From the NCBI GenBank assembly GCA_902363835.1, contig CABJBM010000010.1:133448-197447 (forward strand): a stretch of DNA of 64,000 bases. The letters run 5' to 3'. This DNA is from Lachnospiraceae bacterium. Its GTDB lineage: Bacteria > Bacillota > Clostridia > Lachnospirales > Lachnospiraceae. Of the stretch, positions 42,463 through 50,987 are shown piece by piece. The position numbers were made by a program, and so were the translations under genes. Each line of letters opens with the position of its first letter. Position 1 is the first letter of the stretch. Below the pieces are notes generated by a model. The model ran no database searches. It saw nothing but the letters and a program-made list of their open reading frames with translations, and was not told the DNA's origin.

Positions 42463-44108
42463 AGAAAGGCTGGAAGCCGGACTTCTGGTTCTGGGTGAAA
42501 GTGGCTGTGGTAGGCTTTATGCTGCTGTTTCTGATTTATCCTTTCTGCACCCTGATTACGCGAAGCTTCTTTTCCGGCAAGGTGGAAGGCTTTACCCTTG
42601 AGAACTACATCCGTTTCTTCTCAAAAAAATATTATTACTCCTCTCTTGGCCGAAGTCTGTTCGTCTCCATTATTACCACAGCAACGACTCTGGCCGTAGG
42701 GGTGCCAATGGCCTATCTGATGTCCAGATACAATGTTTTTGGAAAGCGTTTTATCCATATATTCATCATTATGAGTCTTATGAGCCCGCCCTTTATCGGC
42801 GCTTACAGCTGGATCATGCTGTTTGGGCGCGCCGGTTTTGTGACCCGGTTTTTTGAAACCATAGGCATCCATCTTCCAGGCATTTACGGGAAGCTGGGCA
42901 TTATTCTTGTTTTTACCTTTAAGCTGTTTCCCTATGTGTATTTATATACGTCGGGAGCAATGGGAAGCATTGACTCAAGCCTTGAGGAGGCGGCGGAGAA
43001 TCTGGGAAGCAATAAGCTGCGAAGGCTTATGACCATCACCATACCGGTCATCCTGCCATCCATTGCTGCGGGAGCCATTATGGTATTTATGACCAGCCTT
43101 GCGGACTTTGGCACGCCAATGCTCATTGGAGAAGGTTATATGGTTCTTCCTGTGCTGGTATACAACGAATATATGAGCGAGATCGGCGGAAATGCCCATT
43201 TAGCCAGCGCCTTGTCCGTGATTGTGGTGCTGTGCTCAACAACAGTGCTTTTGGTGCAGAAATATTTTGTGACCAGAAAAAATTATGTTATGACAGCTAT
43301 GAGGCCGCCGAAGGAAGAACAGCTTCACGGCGTGAAACGCTTCCTTGTAACATTGCCGGTTTTACTGGTGACCTTTGTCGGCATCCTTCCCCAGATTGTG
43401 GTGGTTGTCAGCAGCTTTGTGAAAAGCGATTTTACAGGCTTTAAAAAAGGCTTCAGCCTGGAGAGTTATGTGACGATTTTTAACAGGCTGTGGACCAATA
43501 TCCGGAATACGTTTGTGTTCTCTACCGCAGCCATTGTGTTTATTATCGTGCTGGGCATGCTGATTTCCTACATTGTGGTGCGCCAGAAAGGAATAGCAGG
43601 CCAGCTGATGGATCTTCTCATTATGTTCCCCTTTGTCATTCCCGGCGCAGTACTAGGCATCAGCCTGATCGTGGCGTTTAATAAGCAGCCCATGATCCTT
43701 ACAGGTACGGCTGTCATCATGATCATAGCCTTTGTAGTCAGAAAACTGCCCTACACGGTGCGGTCAGGAAGCGCTTTCTTGCAGCAGATGGATCCCAGTG
43801 TGGAAGAGGCTTCCATCAGTCTTGGGGTGTCCCCCATGAAAACCTTTGTCAAAGTGACCGCAAGACTCATGGCCCCGGGCATCCTGTCAGGAGCAATATT
43901 AAGCTGGATCACCTGCATCAATGAGCTGTCCTCCAGCGTTATGCTTTACGGCGGCAAAACAAGCACCATATCCGTTGCCATTTATACGGAGGTGGTCCGA
44001 AACAGCTATGGAACCGCAGCAGCACTGGCCTCTATATTAACTGTCAGTACGGTAATATCCCTGCTTATTTTCTTAAAGGTAAGCAAGGGGAGAGTTTCGG
44101 TTGTATGA
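42456..44108 (+). CDS. ABC transporter permease, double domain (FbpB/AfuB type)
   Basis: 550 residues with about twelve membrane helices and two EAA loops, EEAAENLGSNKLRRLMTITI and EEASISLGVSPMKTFVKVTA, which shows the fused two-domain permease typical of the iron/AfuB type. GGAGGTGATATC overlaps the end of the ATPase gene and serves as its ribosome site. The 24-bp hairpin of the structured element at 44127-44252 begins 25 bases after the stop and should terminate transcription. The substrate may be ferric iron or a hexose phosphate; the downstream phosphohexomutase and the HptARS-like genes favour the latter. Confidence 0.9.
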   Translation: MVKKGWKPDFWFWVKVAVVGFMLLFLIYPFCTLITRSFFSGKVEGFTLENYIRFFSKKYYYSSLGRSLFVSIITTATTLAVGVPMAYLMSRYNVFGKRFIHIFIIMSLMSPPFIGAYSWIMLFGRAGFVTRFFETIGIHLPGIYGKLGIILVFTFKLFPYVYLYTSGAMGSIDSSLEEAAENLGSNKLRRLMTITIPVILPSIAAGAIMVFMTSLADFGTPMLIGEGYMVLPVLVYNEYMSEIGGNAHLASALSVIVVLCSTTVLLVQKYFVTRKNYVMTAMRPPKEEQLHGVKRFLVTLPVLLVTFVGILPQIVVVVSSFVKSDFTGFKKGFSLESYVTIFNRLWTNIRNTFVFSTAAIVFIIVLGMLISYIVVRQKGIAGQLMDLLIMFPFVIPGAVLGISLIVAFNKQPMILTGTAVIMIIAFVVRKLPYTVRSGSAFLQQMDPSVEEASISLGVSPMKTFVKVTARLMAPGILSGAILSWITCINELSSSVMLYGGKTSTISVAIYTEVVRNSYGTAAALASILTVSTVISLLIFLKVSKGRVSVV

Positions 44109-44126
44109 CATTCACGAAAGCGATGA

Positions 44127-44252
44127 GCAGTGCGAAAAAAGGCAGAAACAGATTTTCGTTGTGCTCGCACATAAGAAAATCTGTTTCTGCCTTTTTTCAT
44201 AGGGCGAATGCCCGTGAGCTGGTAAAACCGCAGGTTTTACCAGCTGCACTGC
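44127..44252. repeat. Four-armed palindromic element between ABC operon and phosphohexomutase
   Basis: Outer stem GCAGTGC/GCACTGC (44127-44133 with 44246-44252) closes three arms. Arm A: perfect 24-bp repeat 44134-44157 with 44175-44198 (GAAAAAAGGCAG...CTGCCTTTTTTC), whose loop holds TGTGC-TC-GCACA. Arm B: GGGC-GAAT-GCCC (44202-44213). Arm C: AGCTGGTAAAACC-GCA-GGTTTTACCAGCT (44217-44245). Arm A ends in a T-run and can act as a terminator. The shape suggests a repeated palindromic element or a structured RNA. Confidence 0.75.
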
Positions 44253-44329
44253 GGACCCATACCACAACAATCCACCCAAAGTTTTCTCACGAAGACTTTG
44301 AGCATTTCAGAAAGGGAGGGATACAAAGG

Positions 44330-45778
44330 ATGGTAACATTTGGCACCGGCGGCTGGAGAGCCATTATCGGAGAAGAATTTACAAAAGAGAACATCCAAAA
44401 GCTGGCCCTTGCCGTCAGCCTTAAAATGAAAGCAGAAAATGTGCAAGGAGAAGGAATCACCATAGGATATGACAGGCGCTTCCTGTCCAAAGAGGCAGTC
44501 ATATGGGCCTGCCAAATATTTGGAGATCAAGGAATCAAAGTATTTTTTATAAACCGCAGCTCCCCCACACCTCTTATCATGTTTTACGTGATGAAGCACC
44601 GGTTAAATTACGGCATGATGGTAACCGCCAGCCACAACCCGGCCATTTATAACGGAATCAAGGTATTTACTTACGGAGGGCGTGATGCAGATGAGAGCCA
44701 GACAGGAGATATTGAAAAACATCTTCTGACAGCAGAGAGAATATACCAGCCAAACCATGAGGAATCCGGACAAATGCCGCCCCCTTCCTATCTTGAGCTT
44801 GTGAAAAAAGGAATCGTAAAAGAAATCAACCCGTTAAATGAATATCTGGACAATATCATATCAGTCATTGACATGGATGCCATACGTTCCCGTGATTTCC
44901 GGGTTGCAATAGACCCCATGTACGGAGTGAGCCTCACAGCCTTAAGCACCATCCTTTCCGTTGCCAGGTGTACCATTGAAACCATTAATGACCAGCATGA
45001 CACCTTGTTTGGCGGGAAAATGCCTGCGCCTACGGAGCAGACCCTGCGCAGCTTACAGAATTACGTGCTGGACAGGTACTGTGATATCGGGATCGCCACG
45101 GATGGAGATGCGGACAGGCTGGGGGTCATTGACAATCAGGGCCGTTACCTCCATGCCAACAACATTCTGGTAATGCTGTATTATTACCTCCTGAAATACA
45201 AAGGCTGGAGAGGGCCTGCGGTTCGAAGCCTTTCCACCACCCATGTGCTGGACCGTGTGGCAGAAAGCTTTGGACAGACATGTTACGAGGTTCCCGTTGG
45301 GTTTAAGTTTGTATCGGCAAAGATGCAGGAAACAGGTGCCATCATCGGCGGAGAATCCTCCGGCGGCCTGACGGTTAAGGGACATATTCATGGCAAGGAT
45401 GGAATCTATGCCGCCTCCCTTCTCATAGAAATGATGGCCGTATCAGGAAAAAAGCTGTCTGAGATCGCAGCCGACATCCGCAGAGAATACGGGGCAACCC
45501 ATATGACGGAACGGGATTACCGTTTTACAGCCGGGGAAAAGGAGAGAATCAGCCGGATTCTTATGATTGACCGGAAACTGCCCCAAATGCCTTTTGAGAT
45601 TCATAAAATCTCTTATGTAGATGGCTGTAAGGTTTACTTTAAAAACGGCGGCTGGGTGATCGCAAGATTCTCCGGCACAGAGCCGCTATTGCGGATCTTC
45701 TGTGAAATGGGAGCAGAAGCGGACTCTGTAAGTGTGTGCAGCTTATTTGAAGAATATCTCGGGCTGCAGGAAGGATAA
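44330..45778 (+). CDS. Phosphohexomutase (phosphoglucomutase/phosphomannomutase family)
   Basis: 482 residues of the alpha-D-phosphohexomutase family. The catalytic phosphoserine loop is TASHNPAIYNG (Ser101), the metal loop is DGDADRLG in mid-protein, the sugar loop is GGESSGGLTVKG, and the phosphate loop near the C-terminus is ARFSGTEPLLR. It interconverts hexose 1- and 6-phosphates. ATG 44330 follows AAAGGGAGGG; an in-frame start at 44105 would read through the palindromic element and is rejected. It lies between a possible hexose-phosphate transporter and an HptARS-like sensor cluster. Confidence 0.93.
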   Translation: MVTFGTGGWRAIIGEEFTKENIQKLALAVSLKMKAENVQGEGITIGYDRRFLSKEAVIWACQIFGDQGIKVFFINRSSPTPLIMFYVMKHRLNYGMMVTASHNPAIYNGIKVFTYGGRDADESQTGDIEKHLLTAERIYQPNHEESGQMPPPSYLELVKKGIVKEINPLNEYLDNIISVIDMDAIRSRDFRVAIDPMYGVSLTALSTILSVARCTIETINDQHDTLFGGKMPAPTEQTLRSLQNYVLDRYCDIGIATDGDADRLGVIDNQGRYLHANNILVMLYYYLLKYKGWRGPAVRSLSTTHVLDRVAESFGQTCYEVPVGFKFVSAKMQETGAIIGGESSGGLTVKGHIHGKDGIYAASLLIEMMAVSGKKLSEIAADIRREYGATHMTERDYRFTAGEKERISRILMIDRKLPQMPFEIHKISYVDGCKVYFKNGGWVIARFSGTEPLLRIFCEMGAEADSVSVCSLFEEYLGLQEG

Positions 45779-45788
45779 GAAAATAAAA

Positions 45789-45824
45789 GGCTGCTGCAAA
45801 AGAAATCACGATTTTGCAGCAGCC
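45789..45824. terminator. Terminator between convergent genes
   Basis: GGCTGCTGCAAAA...TTTTGCAGCAGCC, 13-bp perfect stem. On the minus strand it is followed by TTTTATTTT, so it ends the PP2C-like gene; it may also stop the plus-strand gene. Confidence 0.8.
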
Positions 45825-45838
45825 CGTCTCTGCTTTCC

Positions 45839-46684
45839 TCATAAAGTATCAAAACGGATATAGGTGCGGTCGTCAAAGCTGTCATTTCCCTTGACCAGCC
45901 CTTTTGTACCCTTATTCTCCCGAAAACACAGAGGGTCTTTTTCTATAAGCTCCTTAAGGGCTGCCTCACTTTCTTCCAGAGTCTCCCTAAGAACAGGATA
46001 ACCGTCACTTGCCAGAACCAACCGGGAGCAGGGAGGAATAGGATAGATGACCACATGATCCGGGTGAATAAGAAAACCATTCAATACATCATATCCATAA
46101 GCAGAGTTTTCATTGGCGAATACCAGCTGACGGCGCAGGAGGGGAAGGATATATTCCCGTCCGGTATCACGATCAGAAAGAGACGCTTCTGTCCGGCCTG
46201 AAAGCAGCTCCGTCTGAATGTAAAAGCTTCTGACCTCTGACAGCAGGCTGTCAATGGTCTTGCCATGGTGGTGGAGGACGCCGTTAATGAGACACTGGCA
46301 GTCGCCAAAGGCCCATACCTCCCTGCGGCAGAGACTGTACAGGATAATAACTGCCTGCAGCCGTTCTTCAGCCTTTTCCTTCAGCATGGAGCGGCGTCCT
46401 TTGCAGGAAAGGGCCAGAGCATTGTTTAAATAATCCATGGCACCCGCCCCGTCAATGTCAGAAGGCATAGACTTTAAGGCGTCCAGGAGCACCTCTTTTG
46501 CATAGCATCCGCTGGTCATGCTTCCAAAGCCTTCCCCCGGGTTTTCCGGCCAGGTAAGGACTCCCTTACTTGTAACTCCGTCGATCACGGCAATAAAATT
46601 CTCATTTACAAACAACCCATCCTCGCACAGGCTGCTTCCAATATGTTTTGGGAGAATGGATTGTTCTATGATATGTACGGCCAT
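45839..46684 (-). CDS. PP2C-like protein, diverged
   Basis: 281 residues. The pattern of the PP2C phosphatase fold is visible: FIAVIDGVTSKG near residue 35, WAFGDCQCLING in the middle, LVLASDGYPVL near residue 230, and FDDRTYIRF at the C-terminus. The usual DGHGG motif is DGVTSKG, so it may be a diverged or inactive enzyme. ATG 46684 has AGGAGG eight bases upstream; the GTG at 46693 abuts the site. It is divergent from the HptA-like gene and convergent with the phosphohexomutase. A role in the same pathway is possible but unproven. Confidence 0.65.
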   Translation of the reverse strand: MAVHIIEQSILPKHIGSSLCEDGLFVNENFIAVIDGVTSKGVLTWPENPGEGFGSMTSGCYAKEVLLDALKSMPSDIDGAGAMDYLNNALALSCKGRRSMLKEKAEERLQAVIILYSLCRREVWAFGDCQCLINGVLHHHGKTIDSLLSEVRSFYIQTELLSGRTEASLSDRDTGREYILPLLRRQLVFANENSAYGYDVLNGFLIHPDHVVIYPIPPCSRLVLASDGYPVLRETLEESEAALKELIEKDPLCFRENKGTKGLVKGNDSFDDRTYIRFDTL

Positions 46685-46709
46685 GGCAGGCACCTCCTAT
46701 TGTCTATTA

Positions 46710-46772
46710 GGTAAAGTTTACCATAAATCAGGTCCTGTGCCCATGGCAAAATAAGCATATTTTTGATATAAT
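46710..46772. promoter_or_regulatory. Divergent promoter region with palindrome
   Basis: Palindrome GGTAAA-G-TTTACC (46710-46722) lies between the PP2C-like gene (-) and the HptA-like gene (+). TATAAT (46767-46772) is the likely -10 box of the plus-strand operon; its -35 (TGGCAA) is weak. Confidence 0.5.
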
Positions 46773-46817
46773 GGATAAAGCGAAGTCATTTTACGGACAG
46801 GAGAGGGGGAGGTATCT

Positions 46818-47882
46818 ATGAGGTGTTCTAAGGGCACCAGGGGAAAATGGCCGGCGGTCTTTTGTCTGTCTCTTATTTGCTGCTGCCTGCTGTCTTCCTG
46901 CCGGCAGGAAACGGGCGGAACACCCATGCTTTCCCAGGCTGATCTGGTGGTTTACACGGTCCAGGAGGAAGGGATCTATAAGCCTGTTGTCAAGGAGTTT
47001 GAGGAGCGCACAGGCTTAAGCGTAAAGGTGGAATCCGGGTCTTCGGAGGAGCTTTTAATAAATTTAGAGAACAGCAGTGACCAATACGGCGATGCAAGGG
47101 AAACATGGGATGTGATATTTGGGGTGGGAATTGAGACTCTGGAAGAGAAAAAGGAATACTGGCAGGCTTATGAAAGTCCTGAAATCCCATCCATAGCCGG
47201 GGCGTTCCGGTGCAAGGACCATAAGTGGACCAGCTTTTCCGCCTGCCCTTTGGTCATCATGTACAACACCAATGTGGTGACATACCGGGAGGTGCCCGGG
47301 AGCTGGACCAGTTTGTTGGAGCCAAGATGGAAAGGCCGGGTAGCTTTTATGGATCCCGGTAAGTCGGATATCTATTCCTCGGCTCTGGCTACGGCTGTTT
47401 ATGGGTACAGGGGAGAAGGAGACTATATGGAGCAGCTGGCAGAAAACCTGGAATACGGGGGACTTTCCAGCTTAACAGAGGTGAATTCCGGCATTTTGGA
47501 TGGCAGGTATTCCCTTGGGGTCACCATAGAGGGGGCAGCCCAGGCCCTGAGGTCCGGAGGCGCTGATGTGGATTACATTTACCCAAAAGAAGGGACCACA
47601 GTGCTGCCGGATGGGACGGCCATTGTAAACGGCTGTCCCCACCCGGAGGCTGCCAGGCTTTTTTTGGATTTCACGGTCAGCAAGGATGTCCAGAGGATCC
47701 TTGTTTCGGATTTAAACAGGCGCTCCGTGCGGCTGGATGTACCTCCTCTTCCAGGCCTTTCCCCTGTGAGCAAGCTTCCCGTCATTCATATGGATTTAAA
47801 GGAGCTGTCCAGGAAAAAAGAGGAAATTTTAGAACAATGGAATGAGATCCTGTCCCTGCATAAAAGGAGGGCCGGAGGATGA
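46818..47882 (+). CDS. Substrate-binding lipoprotein, sensor type (HptA-like)
   Basis: 354 residues. Lipobox LLSSC (Cys near residue 36) after an Arg/Lys N-terminus and a hydrophobic stretch. The rest is a binding-protein fold of the iron/sugar-phosphate group: DLVVYTVQEEGIYKPVVKEF, VEVN-like repeats, YPKEGTTVLPDGTAIVNGC, HPEAARLFLDFTVSKDVQ. It shares its fold with the 40146-41264 protein but has no permease of its own; the histidine kinase gene overlaps its 3' end by four bases. In Staphylococcus, HptA senses hexose phosphate with HptS and HptR, and this trio has the same order. Confidence 0.85.
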   Translation: MRCSKGTRGKWPAVFCLSLICCCLLSSCRQETGGTPMLSQADLVVYTVQEEGIYKPVVKEFEERTGLSVKVESGSSEELLINLENSSDQYGDARETWDVIFGVGIETLEEKKEYWQAYESPEIPSIAGAFRCKDHKWTSFSACPLVIMYNTNVVTYREVPGSWTSLLEPRWKGRVAFMDPGKSDIYSSALATAVYGYRGEGDYMEQLAENLEYGGLSSLTEVNSGILDGRYSLGVTIEGAAQALRSGGADVDYIYPKEGTTVLPDGTAIVNGCPHPEAARLFLDFTVSKDVQRILVSDLNRRSVRLDVPPLPGLSPVSKLPVIHMDLKELSRKKEEILEQWNEILSLHKRRAGG

Positions 47883-49597
47883 GGTGGTACGGTCGGTTTT
47901 CTTTTAAAACACGGGTGTTTTTGGGATGCCTGCTGGTGGCAATGGTGCCTCTTACCTTTTCAAGCGTGGTGGTGACCAGGCTTTTTACCGCTTCCATTAA
48001 CCGGCAGCTGGCAGCAGAAGGAAACAGGCAGATGGAGGAAGTAAGCGCAAAGCTGACCCAGCTGTTTGAAAACTGTGAGAAGGCCTGTGAGGCTTTTACA
48101 GCAGACGGTACGGCAGCCAGGGTAATGATTGATAAAGATGCCATTGAGATGCAAAAGGATTTGTACCTGTCCTTATATCAGGCAGTTCAGGAAATATACA
48201 GCAGCGCCCAGTTCAGTATTTATGATTCCGGAGGAAAGCTCCGTTTTACTACGGATACCGGTTCCAAAAACAGCTCGCTCCCTGTTAATTGGGGGCTTTT
48301 AAGAAAGGTCCGTGAGGGGAAGGGGATCACCTATTACAGGACTGATCCCTATCTTCCGGGAACAGATAAAAATATCCTGATGCAGGGAGCCTATTCCCTG
48401 GAAAATTCCCATGGAGCCAGAACTGGATATGTTGTTCTGGATTTTTCCCGGGAGAATTTTGACAATCTGTTAAATGGTTTCTATTCCTCTGGGGATACGT
48501 TTTTGTTGCTGGATTCCCACCAGAGGCCCATTTACTGCTCAAGGCCGGAGTATGGGGAAGATGAGATCAATGACATCATCCTTCATGGAATATCAGGACA
48601 GGAGGGGGAAAAAGGGAGGGGAGTGTATACCAGATATTTATGGACAAGGGAACCCACCCATGGAATCCATATTATTTTAAGGCGTTCCGCACCCATCAGT
48701 GCCGGGGCCATCCGCACCATGGGAACCGTAAGCATTCTTTTATCAGCTCTGGGCCTGATCCTCTGCCTGATGATTTCCGGTGCTCTCTCCAGAGGCATTG
48801 CCCAGCCGGTGAGCCAGCTGGATAAGGCTATGGCAAAGGTGAAAAAGGGGGATTTATCCATCCGCATCCATACAAACCGGCAGGATGAGCTGGGAAGGCT
48901 GACGGAAAGCTTTAACCAGATGACAGGTGACTTGCAAAAATACTTGGAGGACACGGTTCAAAAGCAGAAGGATCTAAATAAGACCACCATTAAACTGTAT
49001 CAGACCCAGCTAAACCCTCATTTTCTCTATAATACCCTGGATACCATTAAATGGAATGCCAGGATCAACCAGATTCCGGAAATCGCCATATTGGCGGAGA
49101 ATTTAGCGGTGATCCTGCGCAGAAGCATTTCCAGCCGCCCTTTCATCACCTTAAGGGAGGAGCTGGAAACCATTGAAAGCTACATACAGATCCAAAAAAT
49201 CCGTTTTACAGGACGTTTCCTCTATGAAACGGAGATACCGGACCAGCTGGAGGACTGCATGGTGCCCAGAATGTTTTTGCAGCCATTGGTGGAAAACGCC
49301 ATTATCCATGGTCTGGATGGGTGTGAGAATGGATATATCTGCATTTTTGCAGATGGGAAGGATGGAGTGTTAAGCATTTCCATCACAGATGACGGGTGCG
49401 GGATGGACAGGGAAATGGTGGACTGGATCAACAGTGACAATCCTTTAAAAAGGGATGGGCACCTGGGTCTTTACAATGTGATCCGTATACTGAAAATTTA
49501 TTATGGGCAGGAATACGGGATCAGGGCGGAAGTAACAAAGGAAGGAACCACCATTGCCATAAGGCTGCCGGTCCAGAGGGAGGTGACTGATGTATAA
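47879..49597 (+). CDS. Sensor histidine kinase (LytS/YesM type, HptS-like)
   Basis: 572 residues. A transmembrane helix near residues 15-35, an extracellular sensor domain, a second helix near 280-300, a HAMP domain (GIAQPVSQLDKAMAKVKKGD), His-kinase motif LNPHFLYNTLDTIKWNA (phosphorylated His381), and an HATPase with NAIIHGLDG and DDGCGMD. It overlaps the binding-protein gene by four bases and the regulator gene by eight. It probably takes its signal from the binding lipoprotein and phosphorylates the next gene product. Confidence 0.93.
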   Translation: MRWYGRFSFKTRVFLGCLLVAMVPLTFSSVVVTRLFTASINRQLAAEGNRQMEEVSAKLTQLFENCEKACEAFTADGTAARVMIDKDAIEMQKDLYLSLYQAVQEIYSSAQFSIYDSGGKLRFTTDTGSKNSSLPVNWGLLRKVREGKGITYYRTDPYLPGTDKNILMQGAYSLENSHGARTGYVVLDFSRENFDNLLNGFYSSGDTFLLLDSHQRPIYCSRPEYGEDEINDIILHGISGQEGEKGRGVYTRYLWTREPTHGIHIILRRSAPISAGAIRTMGTVSILLSALGLILCLMISGALSRGIAQPVSQLDKAMAKVKKGDLSIRIHTNRQDELGRLTESFNQMTGDLQKYLEDTVQKQKDLNKTTIKLYQTQLNPHFLYNTLDTIKWNARINQIPEIAILAENLAVILRRSISSRPFITLREELETIESYIQIQKIRFTGRFLYETEIPDQLEDCMVPRMFLQPLVENAIIHGLDGCENGYICIFADGKDGVLSISITDDGCGMDREMVDWINSDNPLKRDGHLGLYNVIRILKIYYGQEYGIRAEVTKEGTTIAIRLPVQREVTDV

Positions 49598-50354
49598 AGT
49601 CATAGTTGTGGAAGATGAGACAATGGTCCGCCGGGGAATCATTTTGACCATTAACTGGGCGGCTCTGGACTGTGTCATAGCGGGGGAGGCCGCCAACGGG
49701 GAGGAAGGGGCCAGTCTGGCAGAACGGCTTTCCCCGGACATTATTGTGACGGATGTGAAGATGCCCCGCATGGATGGAGTGGAGATGATCTCCAAGCTGC
49801 GGGCCAAAGGCTGCGCAGCCAGGTTTATCATTCTGACTGCTTACGGGGATTTTAAGTACGCGCAGAGCGCACTGCGCTTAGGGGTCAGTGATTATCTCCT
49901 AAAGCCCTTAAAAGATGGGGACCTGGAACAGGCCATCCTTCATATCAGGAGCCAAATGGAACAGGGTACAAAAAAGGAGGAAGGTGAGTTTGCGGCGCCG
50001 GTGCTCCGGTTTAATGCGGATAAGAAATCCAAAAACAAATATGTGGCTGAGGCCATCCGGTACATCCGGAAGCATTATCAGGAGAACATCACCATCAGTA
50101 CTGTGGCGGAATATCTGGAAATCAGCGAGGGCTATTTAAGCCGTGTGCTAAAAAAGGAGACGGATTATACATTTACCAGTTATCTCACCTTTTACCGGAT
50201 GCAGGTAGCCATGACCCTGCTAAAGGACTGCCGGGTCAAGGTGTATGAGGTGGCGGACCAGGTAGGGTATTCGGACACTGCCTATTTCAGTGCACAGTTT
50301 AAAAAGCTTTTGGGAGTGTCGCCCTCCGAATATCAGGAAAGATGCGGGAAATGA
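49590..50354 (+). CDS. Response regulator with AraC-type DNA-binding domain (HptR-like)
   Basis: 254 residues. Receiver domain with the acidic pair near the N-terminus (VVEDETMVRRGI), phosphorylation site Asp55 in IIVTDVKMPRMDG, and KPLKDGD; then an AraC/XylS helix-turn-helix pair (YLEISEGYLSRVLKKETDYT, EVADQVGYSDTAYFSAQF, LLGVSPSEYQ). Its GTGACTGATGTA start region is embedded in the kinase gene (8-base overlap). Likely targets are the 40-44 kb transporter operon and its own operon. Confidence 0.93.
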   Translation: MYKVIVVEDETMVRRGIILTINWAALDCVIAGEAANGEEGASLAERLSPDIIVTDVKMPRMDGVEMISKLRAKGCAARFIILTAYGDFKYAQSALRLGVSDYLLKPLKDGDLEQAILHIRSQMEQGTKKEEGEFAAPVLRFNADKKSKNKYVAEAIRYIRKHYQENITISTVAEYLEISEGYLSRVLKKETDYTFTSYLTFYRMQVAMTLLKDCRVKVYEVADQVGYSDTAYFSAQFKKLLGVSPSEYQERCGK

Positions 50355-50391
50355 GAAGGGCTTTATAAACGGTTTTGACTTTTTCCTTCTA

Positions 50392-50437
50392 TTGTAAATC
50401 ATTGGAAAATATGGTATACTGATATTGAAATTCAATA
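50392..50437 (+). promoter_or_regulatory. Desulfoferrodoxin promoter and 7-1-7 palindrome
   Basis: TTGTAA (50392-50397), 17-bp spacer, TATACT (50415-50420). Downstream lies TATTGAA-A-TTCAATA (50423-50437), a 7-1-7 palindrome. PerR/Fur boxes have the same geometry but different bases, so a Fur-family regulator is possible. Confidence 0.55.
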
Positions 50438-50470
50438 AGGATTCCAAGGAAGAAGAAGGAGGTTATTGCT

Positions 50471-50845
50471 ATGAAATTTTTAAAGTGTAACCGTTGTGGT
50501 AATATTGTGGCGGTTGTAGAAGAAAAGGGCGGTACAATTACATGCTGCGGAGAAAATATGCATGAGTTGGTAGCCAATACAACAGATGCTGCAACTGAGA
50601 AGCACGTTCCTGTTATTGAGATTGATGGACAGTATGTGAAAGTTACGGTTGGTTCCGTTGAGCATCCAATGCTTCCTGAACATTACATAGGCTGGATCGC
50701 ATTAGAGACCGAGCAGGGCAATCAGAGAAAGGTATTGAACCCGGGAGATAAGCCGGTGGCTGAATTTATGCTTTGCGACGGGGATGAAGTAATTGCCGCA
50801 TACGAATACTGCAACCTTCATGGATTATGGAAAGCGGATAAATAA
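50471..50845 (+). CDS. dfx: Desulfoferrodoxin (superoxide reductase)
   Basis: 124 residues in two domains. Residues 1-36 are the desulforedoxin-type FeS4 part with Cys6, Cys9, Cys25 and Cys26 (CNRC, CCGENM). Residues 40-124 are the superoxide reductase part with iron ligands His45 (EKHVP), His65, His71, Cys114 and His117 (YCNLHGLW). It reduces superoxide to hydrogen peroxide in anaerobes. AAGAAGGAGGTTATTGCT precedes the ATG. It is a single-gene unit with a terminator. Confidence 0.97.
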   Translation: MKFLKCNRCGNIVAVVEEKGGTITCCGENMHELVANTTDAATEKHVPVIEIDGQYVKVTVGSVEHPMLPEHYIGWIALETEQGNQRKVLNPGDKPVAEFMLCDGDEVIAAYEYCNLHGLWKADK

Positions 50846-50855
50846 GAAAAAGGAA

Positions 50856-50889
50856 AAAGCTCACGGGCCTTAAGGTCTGTGAGTTTTTT
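50856..50889 (+). terminator. Desulfoferrodoxin terminator
   Basis: AAAAGCTCACGGGCC-TTAA-GGTCTGTGAG followed by TTTTTT. Confidence 0.9.
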
Positions 50890-50987
50890 ATTAAGGGAAT
50901 CTTTGGCAATATCAATTCTTGACTTCTTCTCTGATTTGCTCTAGTATTATTTTGCAGCTTTACTTTAGAATAGGAGAAGACCGTAGA

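Noticed and set aside
44105..44329. N-terminal extension of the phosphohexomutase frame
   Set aside because: It reads through the four-armed palindromic element; the real start has AAAGGGAGGG at 44330.
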